Of a stretch of DNA of 8,452 nucleotides, positions 1 through 6,249 are shown piece by piece. The DNA lies in NCBI GenBank assembly GCA_029933275.1, contig JAOZOM010000017.1, positions 1 to 8,452 of the forward strand. The letters are read 5' to 3'. Below the pieces are notes generated by a model. It saw only the letters and a program-made list of their open reading frames with translations, had not been told where the DNA came from and made no database searches. The position numbers and the translations under genes are program-made. The DNA is from Anaerolineales bacterium. GTDB lineage: Bacteria > Chloroflexota > Anaerolineae > Anaerolineales > Villigracilaceae. Numbering within the stretch: the first letter of the stretch is position 1; every line of letters starts with the position of its first letter.

Positions 1-120
1 CCTTACGGGATTTACAGTGAAGTCGAGTGGGAAGATACCCTTCTTTGGGCGCAGGAAAAAGATCTATTGAGCGTCAATATCCCCTACGAAGAGGCGATTA
101 ACGCATCCTTTTTGCCCTAA
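1..120 (+). CDS. ABC transporter substrate-binding protein, C-terminal fragment (SsuA/TauA/NMT1-like)
   Basis: The first frame is open from base 1 to a TAA at 118-120 and gives 39 residues, so the gene begins outside the window. The visible tail has the pattern typical of the C-terminus of NMT1/SsuA-type binding proteins: a tryptophan/acid-rich helix (VEWEDTLLWAQEKDLL) followed by a short segment (IPYEEAINASFLP) that ends the protein. Such proteins capture a small substrate outside the membrane and deliver it to the permease. The assignment rests mainly on context: an ATPase and a permease of the same importer family follow on the same strand. The substrate cannot be told from this fragment; nitrate, sulfonate, taurine, pyrimidine precursor or another compound are all possible. 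A terminator-like hairpin starts about 20 bases after the stop. Confidence 0.72.
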   Translation, partial: PYGIYSEVEWEDTLLWAQEKDLLSVNIPYEEAINASFLP

Positions 121-140
121 ATTTGCATCTGCGATACAAT
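112..140 (+). promoter_or_regulatory. Candidate internal promoter for the ATPase-permease pair
   Basis: TTGCCC at 112-117 and TACAAT at 135-140 are separated by exactly 17 bases. They match the sigma-70 consensus boxes at 4 of 6 and 5 of 6 positions. The -35 box lies inside the last codons of the binding protein. The expected start point is near 147, inside the 5' arm of the hairpin at 142-166, so a transcript made here would not contain the complete hairpin. This is inference from consensus matching only. Confidence 0.35.
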
Positions 141-141
141 C

Positions 142-171
142 AAGAGGTTGGAAACTCCAGCCTCTTTTTTT
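142..171 (+). terminator. Terminator-like hairpin between binding protein and ATPase genes
   Basis: AGAGGTTGGA (143-152) pairs with TCCAGCCTCT (156-165) over ten positions including one G-U pair, around a three-base AAC loop. An extra A142-T166 pair is possible. The 3' arm runs directly into a T tract ending at 171, immediately before the ATG at 172. A GC-containing stem followed by a T run is the form of an intrinsic terminator. Its position inside an importer operon suggests partial termination, giving more binding protein than ATPase/permease. It may alternatively end the upstream transcript, with a separate promoter serving the next genes. Confidence 0.7.
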
Positions 172-939
172 ATGATGATAACCCTCAAAGACCTTACTTT
201 TTCTTACTCCCACTCCACGCCTGTCTTGCAAAATTTTAATTGGCAAGTTCAGCGCGGCGAACGCTGGGCGATTTTGGGTGCGTCCGGATGTGGAAAAAGC
301 ACCTTGCTTTATCTTCTCGCGGGATTGCGTTTCCCCGATGCAGGAGAATTATTAATTAACGAGGAATTTCTCCCGCGCCCTCGTCCTCAATCTGGATTGA
401 TTCTCCAAGAATACGGATTACTCCCTTGGGCGACTGTGCGCGAAAATGCGGAGTTGGGAGAACGAATCCGTTCTTTTTACGGAGCAGATGGGATTCACGC
501 CCCACGCGACGGGTCACGCGTGACCTCGGGCTTGCTTCCGTGGCTCAAGCGTCTCGGTTTAGACGCGCTATCCGATAAATACCCATCCCAGCTTTCCGGT
601 GGACAACGTCAGCGGACGGCCATCGCCCGCACCTTAGCCCTTAATCCCGATCTGCTCTTGATGGATGAGCCTTTCTCCTCTCTCGATGCAATTACTCGCG
701 CCGATTTGCAGAATCTCACCCTTGAACTTTGCGCTGAACAGAATTTAACCCTCGTCATGGTCACGCATTCTATTGAAGAAGCGGCGATAATGGGAGAAAA
801 AATTCTCCTGCTTGGCAATCCGCCGAATAGATTCCCGCAGATTATTGAAAACCCCAACGCGGGCGAGACGGGCTATAGAGACAGCCGAATTTATACCGAA
901 CTTTGCCAGAATTTGCGCCAACGAATGGAGATTGCATGA
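172..939 (+). CDS. ABC transporter ATP-binding protein (NitT/SsuB/TauB family)
   Basis: This 255-residue protein is the cytoplasmic ATPase that powers a small-molecule importer. All nucleotide-binding motifs are present and intact: Walker A GASGCGKST (residues 36-44), Q-loop within LQEYGLLPW (Q79), signature LSGGQRQR (141-148), Walker B LLLMDEP (161-167), D-loop SSLD (169-172) and H-loop histidine 199. The LLPWATVRENAELG stretch after the Q-loop is typical of SsuB/TauB/NrtD relatives. The start could be ATG 172 or ATG 175; a TTG at 148 in the same frame would add eight residues but lies in the hairpin stem and touches the only purine-rich stretch. No normal ribosome binding site precedes ATG 172, only a T run. 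The region between Q-loop and signature (about residues 100-122) appears roughly ten residues longer than usual and is encoded by a palindromic, GC-rich segment. The last bases overlap the permease start by ATGA, indicating translational coupling. Confidence 0.96.
   Translation: MMITLKDLTFSYSHSTPVLQNFNWQVQRGERWAILGASGCGKSTLLYLLAGLRFPDAGELLINEEFLPRPRPQSGLILQEYGLLPWATVRENAELGERIRSFYGADGIHAPRDGSRVTSGLLPWLKRLGLDALSDKYPSQLSGGQRQRTAIARTLALNPDLLLMDEPFSSLDAITRADLQNLTLELCAEQNLTLVMVTHSIEEAAIMGEKILLLGNPPNRFPQIIENPNAGETGYRDSRIYTELCQNLRQRMEIA
496..540 (+). repeat. Palindromic GC-rich segment inside the ATPase gene, similar to 6250-6282
   Basis: This segment contains a perfect 14-base palindrome, GGTCACGCGTGACC, at 512-525. 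It is preceded by CACGCC and followed by a tract ending CTTGCTTCCG. The intergenic stretch 6250-6282 also has CACGCC, then CGCGTGACCT, then CTTGCTTGCCG, in the same order and orientation. The segment stays in frame and encodes a short insertion (about HAPRDGSRVTSG) at a loop position of the ATPase. The similarity is seen by eye; that it is a mobile or dispersed repeat is inference. Confidence 0.45.
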
Positions 940-1679
940 AGAAGCGAGACGCTTCTTTAGCCGCCTTTGCGATTTTTGTCTTTTGGCAAATAGCGGCGTT
1001 AATAATTGATCGCAATATCTTGCCCTCGCCGCTGGAGGTAATCCCCGTTTTCTTTAAAGAAATTATCAACGGAAATATGTTGGAACACGCCCTCGCTAGT
1101 TTTTGGCGTGTGATGGCGAGCATGTTCCTCTCTGTTATTCTCGCCGCTCCGGCGGGGCTTTTGCTAGGACAATCTCAAAAGCTGAATCGCTTTTTTTCGC
1201 CCGTCATCTATTTGCTCTATCCTGTTCCCAAAGTGGTTCTTGTTCCCATTGTTTTGCTTTTCTTCGGTGTGGGCGATTTGCCGAAAATCTTGATTATTTT
1301 CATGATCTTATTTTTCCAAATCCTTGTGCTGGTGCGTGATCAAGCCGCCGCGTTGCCGAGTGAATTAATTCAATCTGTGCGTAGTTTGGGCGCGGGAAGA
1401 CGCGCCTTGTTTCGCCTAGTTTATCTCCCTGCCAGTTTACCGGCTATACTCACTGCTCTCCGCCAATCGGTCGGGACAGCGGTTGCAGTCCTTTATATCA
1501 CTGAGACATTCGCCACGCAGCGCGGCTTGGGCTATTATATTTACTTCAACGCAAGCACCCTGCTCGATTATCCCGCCATGTACGCGGGTGTTCTCGCCAT
1601 GAGCCTGCTCGGATTGGGACTTTATTTCTCGGTAGATTGGCTGGAGCATCGTCTTTGTAAATGGCAATTTGTGGAATAG
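936..1679 (+). CDS. ABC transporter permease (NitT/SsuC/TauC family)
   Basis: This 247-residue integral membrane protein forms the channel of the importer with the preceding ATPase. About six hydrophobic segments can be seen, near residues 8-24, 60-78, 86-110, 116-134, 180-192 and 214-234. The EAA-type loop that docks on the ATPase is recognisable as QSVRSLGAGRRALFRLVYLP (146-165), with the conserved glycine at 152, followed by ASLPAI. The N-terminal LPSPLEV (29-35) before a FF..I helix is characteristic of SsuC/TauC-like permeases. The length is a little short for the family but complete. ATG 936 is chosen because GGAG at 927-930 lies five bases upstream and because it overlaps the ATPase stop as ATGA; an in-frame upstream start at 903 would overlap the ATPase gene deeply and has no support. 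The stop is at 1677-1679 and no further transporter gene follows. Confidence 0.94.
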   Translation: MKKRDASLAAFAIFVFWQIAALIIDRNILPSPLEVIPVFFKEIINGNMLEHALASFWRVMASMFLSVILAAPAGLLLGQSQKLNRFFSPVIYLLYPVPKVVLVPIVLLFFGVGDLPKILIIFMILFFQILVLVRDQAAALPSELIQSVRSLGAGRRALFRLVYLPASLPAILTALRQSVGTAVAVLYITETFATQRGLGYYIYFNASTLLDYPAMYAGVLAMSLLGLGLYFSVDWLEHRLCKWQFVE

Positions 1680-1759
1680 CTTGAATTTTGGATAAATGTC
1701 TTATTTTCTGTGCTCAAAGTGCTATTTTCGTTTAGGGCGAATTGAATGAATTTCCCCAA

Positions 1760-1779
1760 GGATGGTGCGGGCTCAAGCC
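1760..1779 (+). repeat. Short repeat motif, copy 1 (GGATG...CAAGCC)
   Basis: GGATGGTGCGGGCTCAAGCC resembles 6336-6352 and 6426-6444, which share the GGATG/GTGC beginning and CAAGYC ending. It is followed by TCGTCAGTCA, recalling the TCGCGCGTGACC that follows a weaker copy at 6239-6255. The copies are imperfect and the internal spacing varies, so chance similarity is possible. Confidence 0.3.
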
Positions 1780-1796
1780 TCGTCAGTCAGCCAAAG

Positions 1797-1822
1797 AAAG
1801 CCCCTCATTTGAGGGGCTTTTT
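1797..1822 (+). terminator. Intrinsic terminator
   Basis: AAAGCCCCTC (1797-1806) pairs perfectly with GAGGGGCTTT (1811-1820) around an ATTT loop. The T run 1818-1822 continues as TTGTTGTTTA. The AT flanks are symmetrical enough (AAAGAAAG upstream) for some activity in the reverse direction too. It ends the transporter transcript about 118 bases after the permease stop and insulates the polysaccharide cluster from it. Confidence 0.92.
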
Positions 1823-1863
1823 GTTGTTTAATTATCTTATTTTTCTCAATATTTAGTAATACA

Positions 1864-1904
1864 TGACGTTTGTCACTAGATTTTAGTGTTTTTTCTAGTA
1901 CAAT
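1864..1904 (+). promoter_or_regulatory. Overlapping dyads next to a TACAAT box, candidate operator/promoter
   Basis: Two inverted repeats abut: TGAC-GTTT-GTCA at 1864-1875 and CACTA-GATTT-TAGTG at 1874-1888. CTAGA (1876-1880) also mirrors TCTAG (1894-1898). TACAAT at 1899-1904 is a good -10 candidate, but the best -35-like box, TTGTCA at 1870-1875, is 23 bases away, which is too far for a standard promoter. The arrangement looks like an activator- or repressor-controlled promoter for the downstream cluster. The small helix-turn-helix protein encoded at 2165 would be an obvious candidate ligand. All of this is inference. Confidence 0.3.
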
Positions 1905-2164
1905 GGACTTAACAAATTTGCAAGGTTGGCGGAGTTTAGGAAAAAACGCTATGTATGTGGGTGTTTGGCGGGATTTTGTTTAGCCAAGGGGGTGACGGTA
2001 ATTTTATTTTTCGCTGTGGTCTTTTTGGTGTGATTTTTTAGCGAAGATTATTGGTTTCTTTATTTTTTTAAATTGAAATTTAAACACTTTTTTAAATCTA
2101 TTTTTTTGTAGATATGAAAATTAAGTTGTTATTTTGTTGAGGTTCGGAGTTTCGAGGAGTGAAT

Positions 2165-2389
2165 ATGAGCCACAGGGTACAGCAATTGGCAAAAAAAAAC
2201 AATATGACTTTCGATGAATTCATTGGAGAGATGCGGAAGAGGGGGTGTAGTGAGCCGACAGCAATCAAAATATGGAACGGCGCATACAATGAGTATGACA
2301 ATTTTAAGGATAATGATATCTACCTTAGCAATTTAAGAAAAGCTGCGGATGTTTTACGCGTTAGAACAGGGATGCTTGTTTCAAAATAA
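2165..2389 (+). CDS. Small Cro/CI (XRE)-like helix-turn-helix protein
   Basis: This 74-residue protein has the layout of a stand-alone XRE-type DNA-binding domain: a first helix RVQQLAKKNN (4-13), a second helix after MTFDEFIGEM (14-23), a candidate recognition helix around SEPTAIKIWNGA (29-40), then IYLSNLRKAADVLRV (52-66), which matches the usual closing helix in which a regulator 'learns' its last turn before a short MLVSK tail. Recognition is by pattern only and the helix-turn-helix is divergent. ATG 2165 is preferred because GAGGAG (2154-2159) lies five bases upstream; the in-frame GTG at 2159 overlaps that site. The gene stands at the head of the polysaccharide cluster, with a 44-base gap to the chain-length regulator, so it may be co-transcribed and control the cluster. 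It could equally act elsewhere. Confidence 0.75.
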   Translation: MSHRVQQLAKKNNMTFDEFIGEMRKRGCSEPTAIKIWNGAYNEYDNFKDNDIYLSNLRKAADVLRVRTGMLVSK

Positions 2390-2433
2390 GTGGTGTTTTT
2401 GCGAAACAGTTGGTCTTTTATTGGAGGATGAAT

Positions 2434-3921
2434 ATGGATTTAAAACAATATATCATTATTCTTTGGCGTAGAAAATGGGCGATTCTTTTTACGGTTATAG
2501 CAATAATGTTAATTGTCATCGTGAGTACTCGTGAGCAGACGCCAAAGTATCGTGCATCTGTAGTTTTGAGAATTGCGACATCCAGCAATGGTGGGATGAG
2601 TTATTCGGACTATGTACATACGACTCAGTTGATGAATACTTATGCGGAAATTGCTACAAGCAGACCAATATTGGAAAAACTGGAAACACGGGTAGACCTC
2701 AAGTATTTACCCCCTCTAACCATTGATGTAATCCCGAACACGGAATTAATAAGAATTTCCGCAGAAAGTATATTCCCCGAGCGTGCAGCGGAAGTAGCTA
2801 ATTCTCTGGCAGAAATATTGATAGGGGAAAGTAGTGAGTTGTACTTGGGGGAGGTGAAATCTTCTCAAGATATCCTTGATGGGCAACTTTCAAACGCTCA
2901 ATCTGAGCTTAATTATACGCGGGATGCGTATGCAAAACTTATCGTCCAAACGCCTGCAGCGCCCGAAAAAATTGAAACGACAAGGCAATTATTGCAACTA
3001 AAACAAGGCACATACGAAAGGTTACTTGAGCAGCATAGGCAAGCGGTGCTTCGAGACGAACTTCGTTCAAGCATGATTACGATAGTCCAACCTGCGCTAG
3101 TTCCGCAATATCCTTTTGAACCACGCACTTCGTTGAATTATGCGCTGGGATTTGCTGTGGGGCTTATTGGTGGGGTGGGCTTAGCGTTTATCCTTGAGAG
3201 TCAAGATACATCCCTTTATGCCTCAGAGGATATTGAAGCGATAATTGAATTAACTGAAGTAGTAAAAATTCCAAAAGCAGGTGAGGAGCAGCTAAGTAAT
3301 TATCAAAATGACACGTCAAAATTTACGAACGCTTTCCAAAACTTGGTAACTAATCTTCAGCCGGTTAAAGGTGAGACGCAATTAAAAATTTTCTTGGTGA
3401 TAAGCGCTGAACCAAATCAAGGAAAGTCCACGATTGTCCATCGTTTGGCTCTCACGCTTGCTGAATTTGGGGAAAAGGTCGTCACAGTAGATTGTGATAC
3501 GCGTGCCCCGAAGTTGCATACTCTATTTGGGCTATCCAATGACAGTGGACTTACCGATGTATTAGAGAATGACGCGAATTTAAAAGACGTGTTACAAGAT
3601 AGTTCATTTGAGAATGTCAAATTGCTTTCAGGCGGAACGCCATCGTCTTACCCTTCTAAATTACTTGGTTTAGCTCAAATGACCGATTTGCTAAATGAGT
3701 TAAAGGAAGATTTCGACTATATTCTTCTCGATTCAGCGGCATTAGAAGTGACTTTTGACATAACGGCTCTTTTGCCCAATGTAGATAAAGTGCTACTTAT
3801 TGTGCGAAGAGGGTATGCTCATCAAGAAGCCTTGCGTTTTATAAAAAAGATTTTGGCTGGGACGAAATTCAGTGATAAACCGATTGATCTCATTTTAAAT
3901 CAGATGGAATTTGATAATTAG
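2434..3921 (+). CDS. Fused Wzz chain-length determinant / BY-kinase (Wzc/CpsD-like)
   Basis: A 495-residue inner-membrane protein that would govern polysaccharide chain length and export. The N-terminal Wzz part has one membrane helix at about 15-31, an extracytoplasmic domain with a coiled-coil-like stretch (about 140-215), a proline-rich PALVPQYPFEP segment (220-230) and a second membrane helix (about 234-254). The cytoplasmic C-terminal part is a P-loop kinase of the BY-kinase/MinD type: Walker A SAEPNQGKST (324-333), Walker A' VVTVDCDTR (349-357, D353 and D355) and Walker B YILLDS (429-434, D433). LSGGTPSSYPSKLL (398-411) corresponds to the usual 'G..P.NP.eLL' segment. The protein ends at NQMEFDN directly after the kinase fold, with no tyrosine-rich tail, so the autophosphorylation seen in classical Wzc may be missing. 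ATG 2434 is chosen since GGAGG at 2423-2427 is six bases upstream; ATG 2428 touches the site. A 65-base gap separates it from the next gene. Confidence 0.94.
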   Translation: MDLKQYIIILWRRKWAILFTVIAIMLIVIVSTREQTPKYRASVVLRIATSSNGGMSYSDYVHTTQLMNTYAEIATSRPILEKLETRVDLKYLPPLTIDVIPNTELIRISAESIFPERAAEVANSLAEILIGESSELYLGEVKSSQDILDGQLSNAQSELNYTRDAYAKLIVQTPAAPEKIETTRQLLQLKQGTYERLLEQHRQAVLRDELRSSMITIVQPALVPQYPFEPRTSLNYALGFAVGLIGGVGLAFILESQDTSLYASEDIEAIIELTEVVKIPKAGEEQLSNYQNDTSKFTNAFQNLVTNLQPVKGETQLKIFLVISAEPNQGKSTIVHRLALTLAEFGEKVVTVDCDTRAPKLHTLFGLSNDSGLTDVLENDANLKDVLQDSSFENVKLLSGGTPSSYPSKLLGLAQMTDLLNELKEDFDYILLDSAALEVTFDITALLPNVDKVLLIVRRGYAHQEALRFIKKILAGTKFSDKPIDLILNQMEFDN

Positions 3922-3986
3922 AAACGTGATAAGTGTTTTGTGCCTATTGGCTTTGAAAACCTAGTGGTTATTTTCTGGAGGGAAGC

Positions 3987-5435
3987 ATGAGCGGCATTTC
4001 TCGCATTATTGATGCGACTTGGCAAAAAAGGAAATCCCTTCCGTTGTCTGTTAGGATGGCGGCGGGTTGGGCAAAACGAAAAATATCTCCTCATTGGCTT
4101 TGGGAATCTAAGGAGTTCCAAGATTATTTCGATTTTCTTCAAAAAAGCCAATGGTGGTCATTAGACGATCTCAAGGCGTATCAATTGGAGCAATTGCAGG
4201 AATTAGTGAAATTCTCCTATGAAAACGTGCCTTATTACAAGCGTACTTTTAAGGAGAAAAAAATTCATCCCTCTGATATTAAATCATTGGAGGATATTCA
4301 ATTATTGCCACTGTTAACGAAAGACGATATCCGTGACCATGCCGAGGAGCTAATCCCCACTGGTATTGATCCCTCAACGCTTCGGGTATGGGTGACGGGC
4401 GGAACATCAGGGAAGCCATTGAAGGTTTATCAGGATTTGTTTCACAGTTGCATGATTGAAGAGGCGTTTAGCCTTCGGCAGCGATTATGGTCTGGGTATA
4501 AGCAATATGACCGAAAGGTTACCCTCACACGAGACCCAAATAAGCGTACAAGAACATGCTGGGACTATAACAGTACCGAACACGAAATTATCCTTAGTTC
4601 CTTTGATATGACCGAAAAAAACATGTTTAAATATGTTGATTTAATTCATAAATTTAAACCAAAGATTATGATTGGCTATCCATCAACTTTGGAAATTTTC
4701 GCTAGATTTCTAAAGAGAAATGAGCTCCCCTTGCCGCCCCTGCAAGGTGTATTCAGTGGCTCTGAAGCTCTCTTCCCCGGACAAAGAGTCATCATTGAAG
4801 ATGCTTATGGTTGCAAGATGTTCTCTAGCTATGGCATGTCAGAACGCGTTGCAGATGCAACGGAATGTGAGCAACATAACGGCTATCATCTTAGCATGGA
4901 GTACGGGGTCTTTGAATTACTGGATAAGAACTCAGAGCCTGTTATAAAACCAGATGTTTCGGGAATTGTTGTTGGGACGGGATTCCACAACAACGTAATG
5001 CCTTTGATTCGCTATCAAATGTTTGATTTAGGCGTTTATTCGGGAGAAAAATGTGCTTGCGGACGACAGGCTCCCATCATCAAAGCGTTTAAAGGACGGG
5101 TGCGCGAATACTTTGTCGGAAAATCCGGTAAGTTGATGACGCTTCAATTAATTTGGGCGGGTAGGCACCCTGTTTGGTCGAAAATTAGGGAGATGCAATT
5201 TGTTCAGGAGCGCAAAGGTGAAGTTTTGGCAAAGATTATATCGGCTCCGAAATATTCTCAAGAAGAAATTACTAGGGAGTTGCGTGAGGAGATTGGTAAA
5301 ATATTAACCGAAGATGAGTTCAAGTTTGAATTTGAATTTGTAGACCAAATGCCTTTAACGCATCGGGGTAAATTAAATTTTCTCGATCAAAGAATTCCAT
5401 TAAATTTTGAAGATATTGCGGATGCAGGGTATTAA
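3987..5435 (+). CDS. CapK/PaaK-like adenylate-forming enzyme (phenylacetate-CoA ligase family)
   Basis: A 482-residue soluble enzyme of the ANL superfamily, closest in style to the CapK/PaaK group often found in capsule and exopolysaccharide clusters. These enzymes activate a carboxylic acid with ATP, usually toward a CoA thioester; what CapK relatives activate in polysaccharide loci is generally unknown. Visible motifs are the phosphate-binding loop VTGGTSGKP (136-144), GYPSTLEIFA (230-239), the YGMSE motif (282-286), IRYQMFDLG (341-349) with the ribose-binding aspartate 347, a CACGR pair of cysteines (356-360) as in PaaK, the hinge GRVREYFVG (370-378), and a C-terminal HRGKLNF with lysine 462 in the place of the catalytic lysine. 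All core residues look intact, so activity is expected. GGAGGG at 3977-3982 precedes ATG 3987 by four bases. The stop lies six bases before the sulfotransferase start, implying coupled expression and perhaps a shared modification step. The substrate is not predictable. Confidence 0.9.
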   Translation: MSGISRIIDATWQKRKSLPLSVRMAAGWAKRKISPHWLWESKEFQDYFDFLQKSQWWSLDDLKAYQLEQLQELVKFSYENVPYYKRTFKEKKIHPSDIKSLEDIQLLPLLTKDDIRDHAEELIPTGIDPSTLRVWVTGGTSGKPLKVYQDLFHSCMIEEAFSLRQRLWSGYKQYDRKVTLTRDPNKRTRTCWDYNSTEHEIILSSFDMTEKNMFKYVDLIHKFKPKIMIGYPSTLEIFARFLKRNELPLPPLQGVFSGSEALFPGQRVIIEDAYGCKMFSSYGMSERVADATECEQHNGYHLSMEYGVFELLDKNSEPVIKPDVSGIVVGTGFHNNVMPLIRYQMFDLGVYSGEKCACGRQAPIIKAFKGRVREYFVGKSGKLMTLQLIWAGRHPVWSKIREMQFVQERKGEVLAKIISAPKYSQEEITRELREEIGKILTEDEFKFEFEFVDQMPLTHRGKLNFLDQRIPLNFEDIADAGY

Positions 5436-5441
5436 TGAAGT

Positions 5442-6239
5442 ATGGCGACGCAGACTAAGTTAAAGAGGGTTATTGCGCCCTTTCTCTTGAATATCCAAAA
5501 ATGTTTTAGGATATCTCCTCGAGGGATATGTCTAATTTCAGGTGCGCCTCGTTCTGGAACATCTGCTTTGAACGATTGGTTGGGTAGTCAACCTTCTGTG
5601 GCTACTTTTCCTGAATCTCGTATATTGGTCAGCGTGAACGCCTTTATTGAGGAAGCCTTCCGGTTCAAAAATTTGGAGAGAGATCGATCTGAAATTGAGA
5701 AATTGGCACGCCATCTTATTTATGATTATTACTTAAATTCAAGAGTTTTATTCGGCAAAAAGTTGATCGTAGAAAAGGAGCCTCTTGAGCCAATTGCTTT
5801 TCCTTCAAAAAACTATCAGCAATTTATTTTAAATATGAGAGAAATACTGCCCGATTTAAAACTTCTTTTTGTCATTCGAGACCCTGTGGCGACCATTTGG
5901 TCTATGTCCCGTCGAACGTGGGGCGAGTCGCTAACGACTCCGGAATCTCGGAGATTTTCTCTCGATGAATATGCCGAAAACTGGCGCGCATCTGCCGATA
6001 TCGCCTTGCAAATCCCATCTATCCCCAACGCATATTTGCTCCAGTTCGGGAATTTGGTCAACCATCCGGAGAGCGAATCGGAAAAGATTTTTGATTTTCT
6101 AAATATCCACGAAGGCGTTTTCTTTCAGCCTCGTCCGACAAGTGAAGTTAGTTTTAGTGAAAATGAAAGAAATAGAATTCTGCAAAATGTCCAGCCGAAA
6201 TTAGAAGAGTTGCGACTTCAAGGAATTGCAAATTTATAG
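5442..6239 (+). CDS. PAPS-dependent sulfotransferase family protein
   Basis: A 265-residue protein with the two cofactor-binding signatures of the sulfotransferase fold. The 5'-phosphosulfate loop is SGAPRSGTSAL (33-43), with R37-SGT holding the sulfate donor. The 3'-phosphate-binding segment is LLFVIRDPVATIWSMSRR (141-158), with R146 and S154 in the usual places. VEKEP (110-114) occupies the position of the acceptor-site KxP motif. It would transfer sulfate from PAPS to a hydroxyl or amine, most likely on the polysaccharide or its lipid-linked precursor. There is no signal peptide, so it probably acts in the cytoplasm; the hydrophobic IAPFLLNI near the start is short. ATG 5442 has no good ribosome binding site; translation is probably coupled to the stop six bases upstream. 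An ATG at 5435 is out of frame and stops within eight codons. A related but non-sulfating P-loop activity cannot be excluded. Confidence 0.9.
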   Translation: MATQTKLKRVIAPFLLNIQKCFRISPRGICLISGAPRSGTSALNDWLGSQPSVATFPESRILVSVNAFIEEAFRFKNLERDRSEIEKLARHLIYDYYLNSRVLFGKKLIVEKEPLEPIAFPSKNYQQFILNMREILPDLKLLFVIRDPVATIWSMSRRTWGESLTTPESRRFSLDEYAENWRASADIALQIPSIPNAYLLQFGNLVNHPESESEKIFDFLNIHEGVFFQPRPTSEVSFSENERNRILQNVQPKLEELRLQGIANL

Positions 6240-6249
6240 GATGTAGTAC

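Larger units (their letters stand above)
1680..2164 (+). other. 485-base gene-free stretch between transporter and polysaccharide blocks
   Basis: No credible gene was found on either strand. Bases 1680-1796 form the trailer of the permease transcript and contain one copy of a GGATG...CAAGCC motif (1760-1779). An intrinsic terminator follows at 1797-1822. From about 1825 to 2164 the DNA is strongly AT-rich with long T runs, as expected of a promoter and leader region. It holds overlapping dyads at 1864-1888, a TACAAT box at 1899-1904, and two copies of TTGGCGG 39 bases apart (1926-1932 and 1965-1971). The second TTGGC can pair with GCCAA at 1983-1987. I could not match the leader to a known riboswitch class. 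Confidence 0.6.

Noticed and set aside
148..171. TTG at 148 as the ATPase start
   Set aside because: It would add eight residues without family support, lies in the hairpin stem, and the purine-rich AGAGG touches it with no spacing. ATG 172 or 175 gives the normal N-terminus.
1905..2000. Cyclic-di-GMP (GEMM) riboswitch in the leader of the polysaccharide cluster
   Set aside because: The GGGTGACGGTAA stretch was suggestive, but the conserved GEMM core and its tetraloop-receptor arrangement are not present in the right order.
3918..4151. Minus-strand open frame overlapping the start of the CapK/PaaK-like gene
   Set aside because: It is antisense to a well-supported gene, has no recognisable domain, and the window has no other - strand gene. 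The other - strand frames are shadows for the same reason.
5925..5940. Perfect inverted repeat GAGTCG-CTAA-CGACTC
   Set aside because: It lies inside the sulfotransferase gene and encodes an ordinary stretch after the 3'-phosphate-binding motif. It has no T run and no match to the other repeats, so chance is sufficient.
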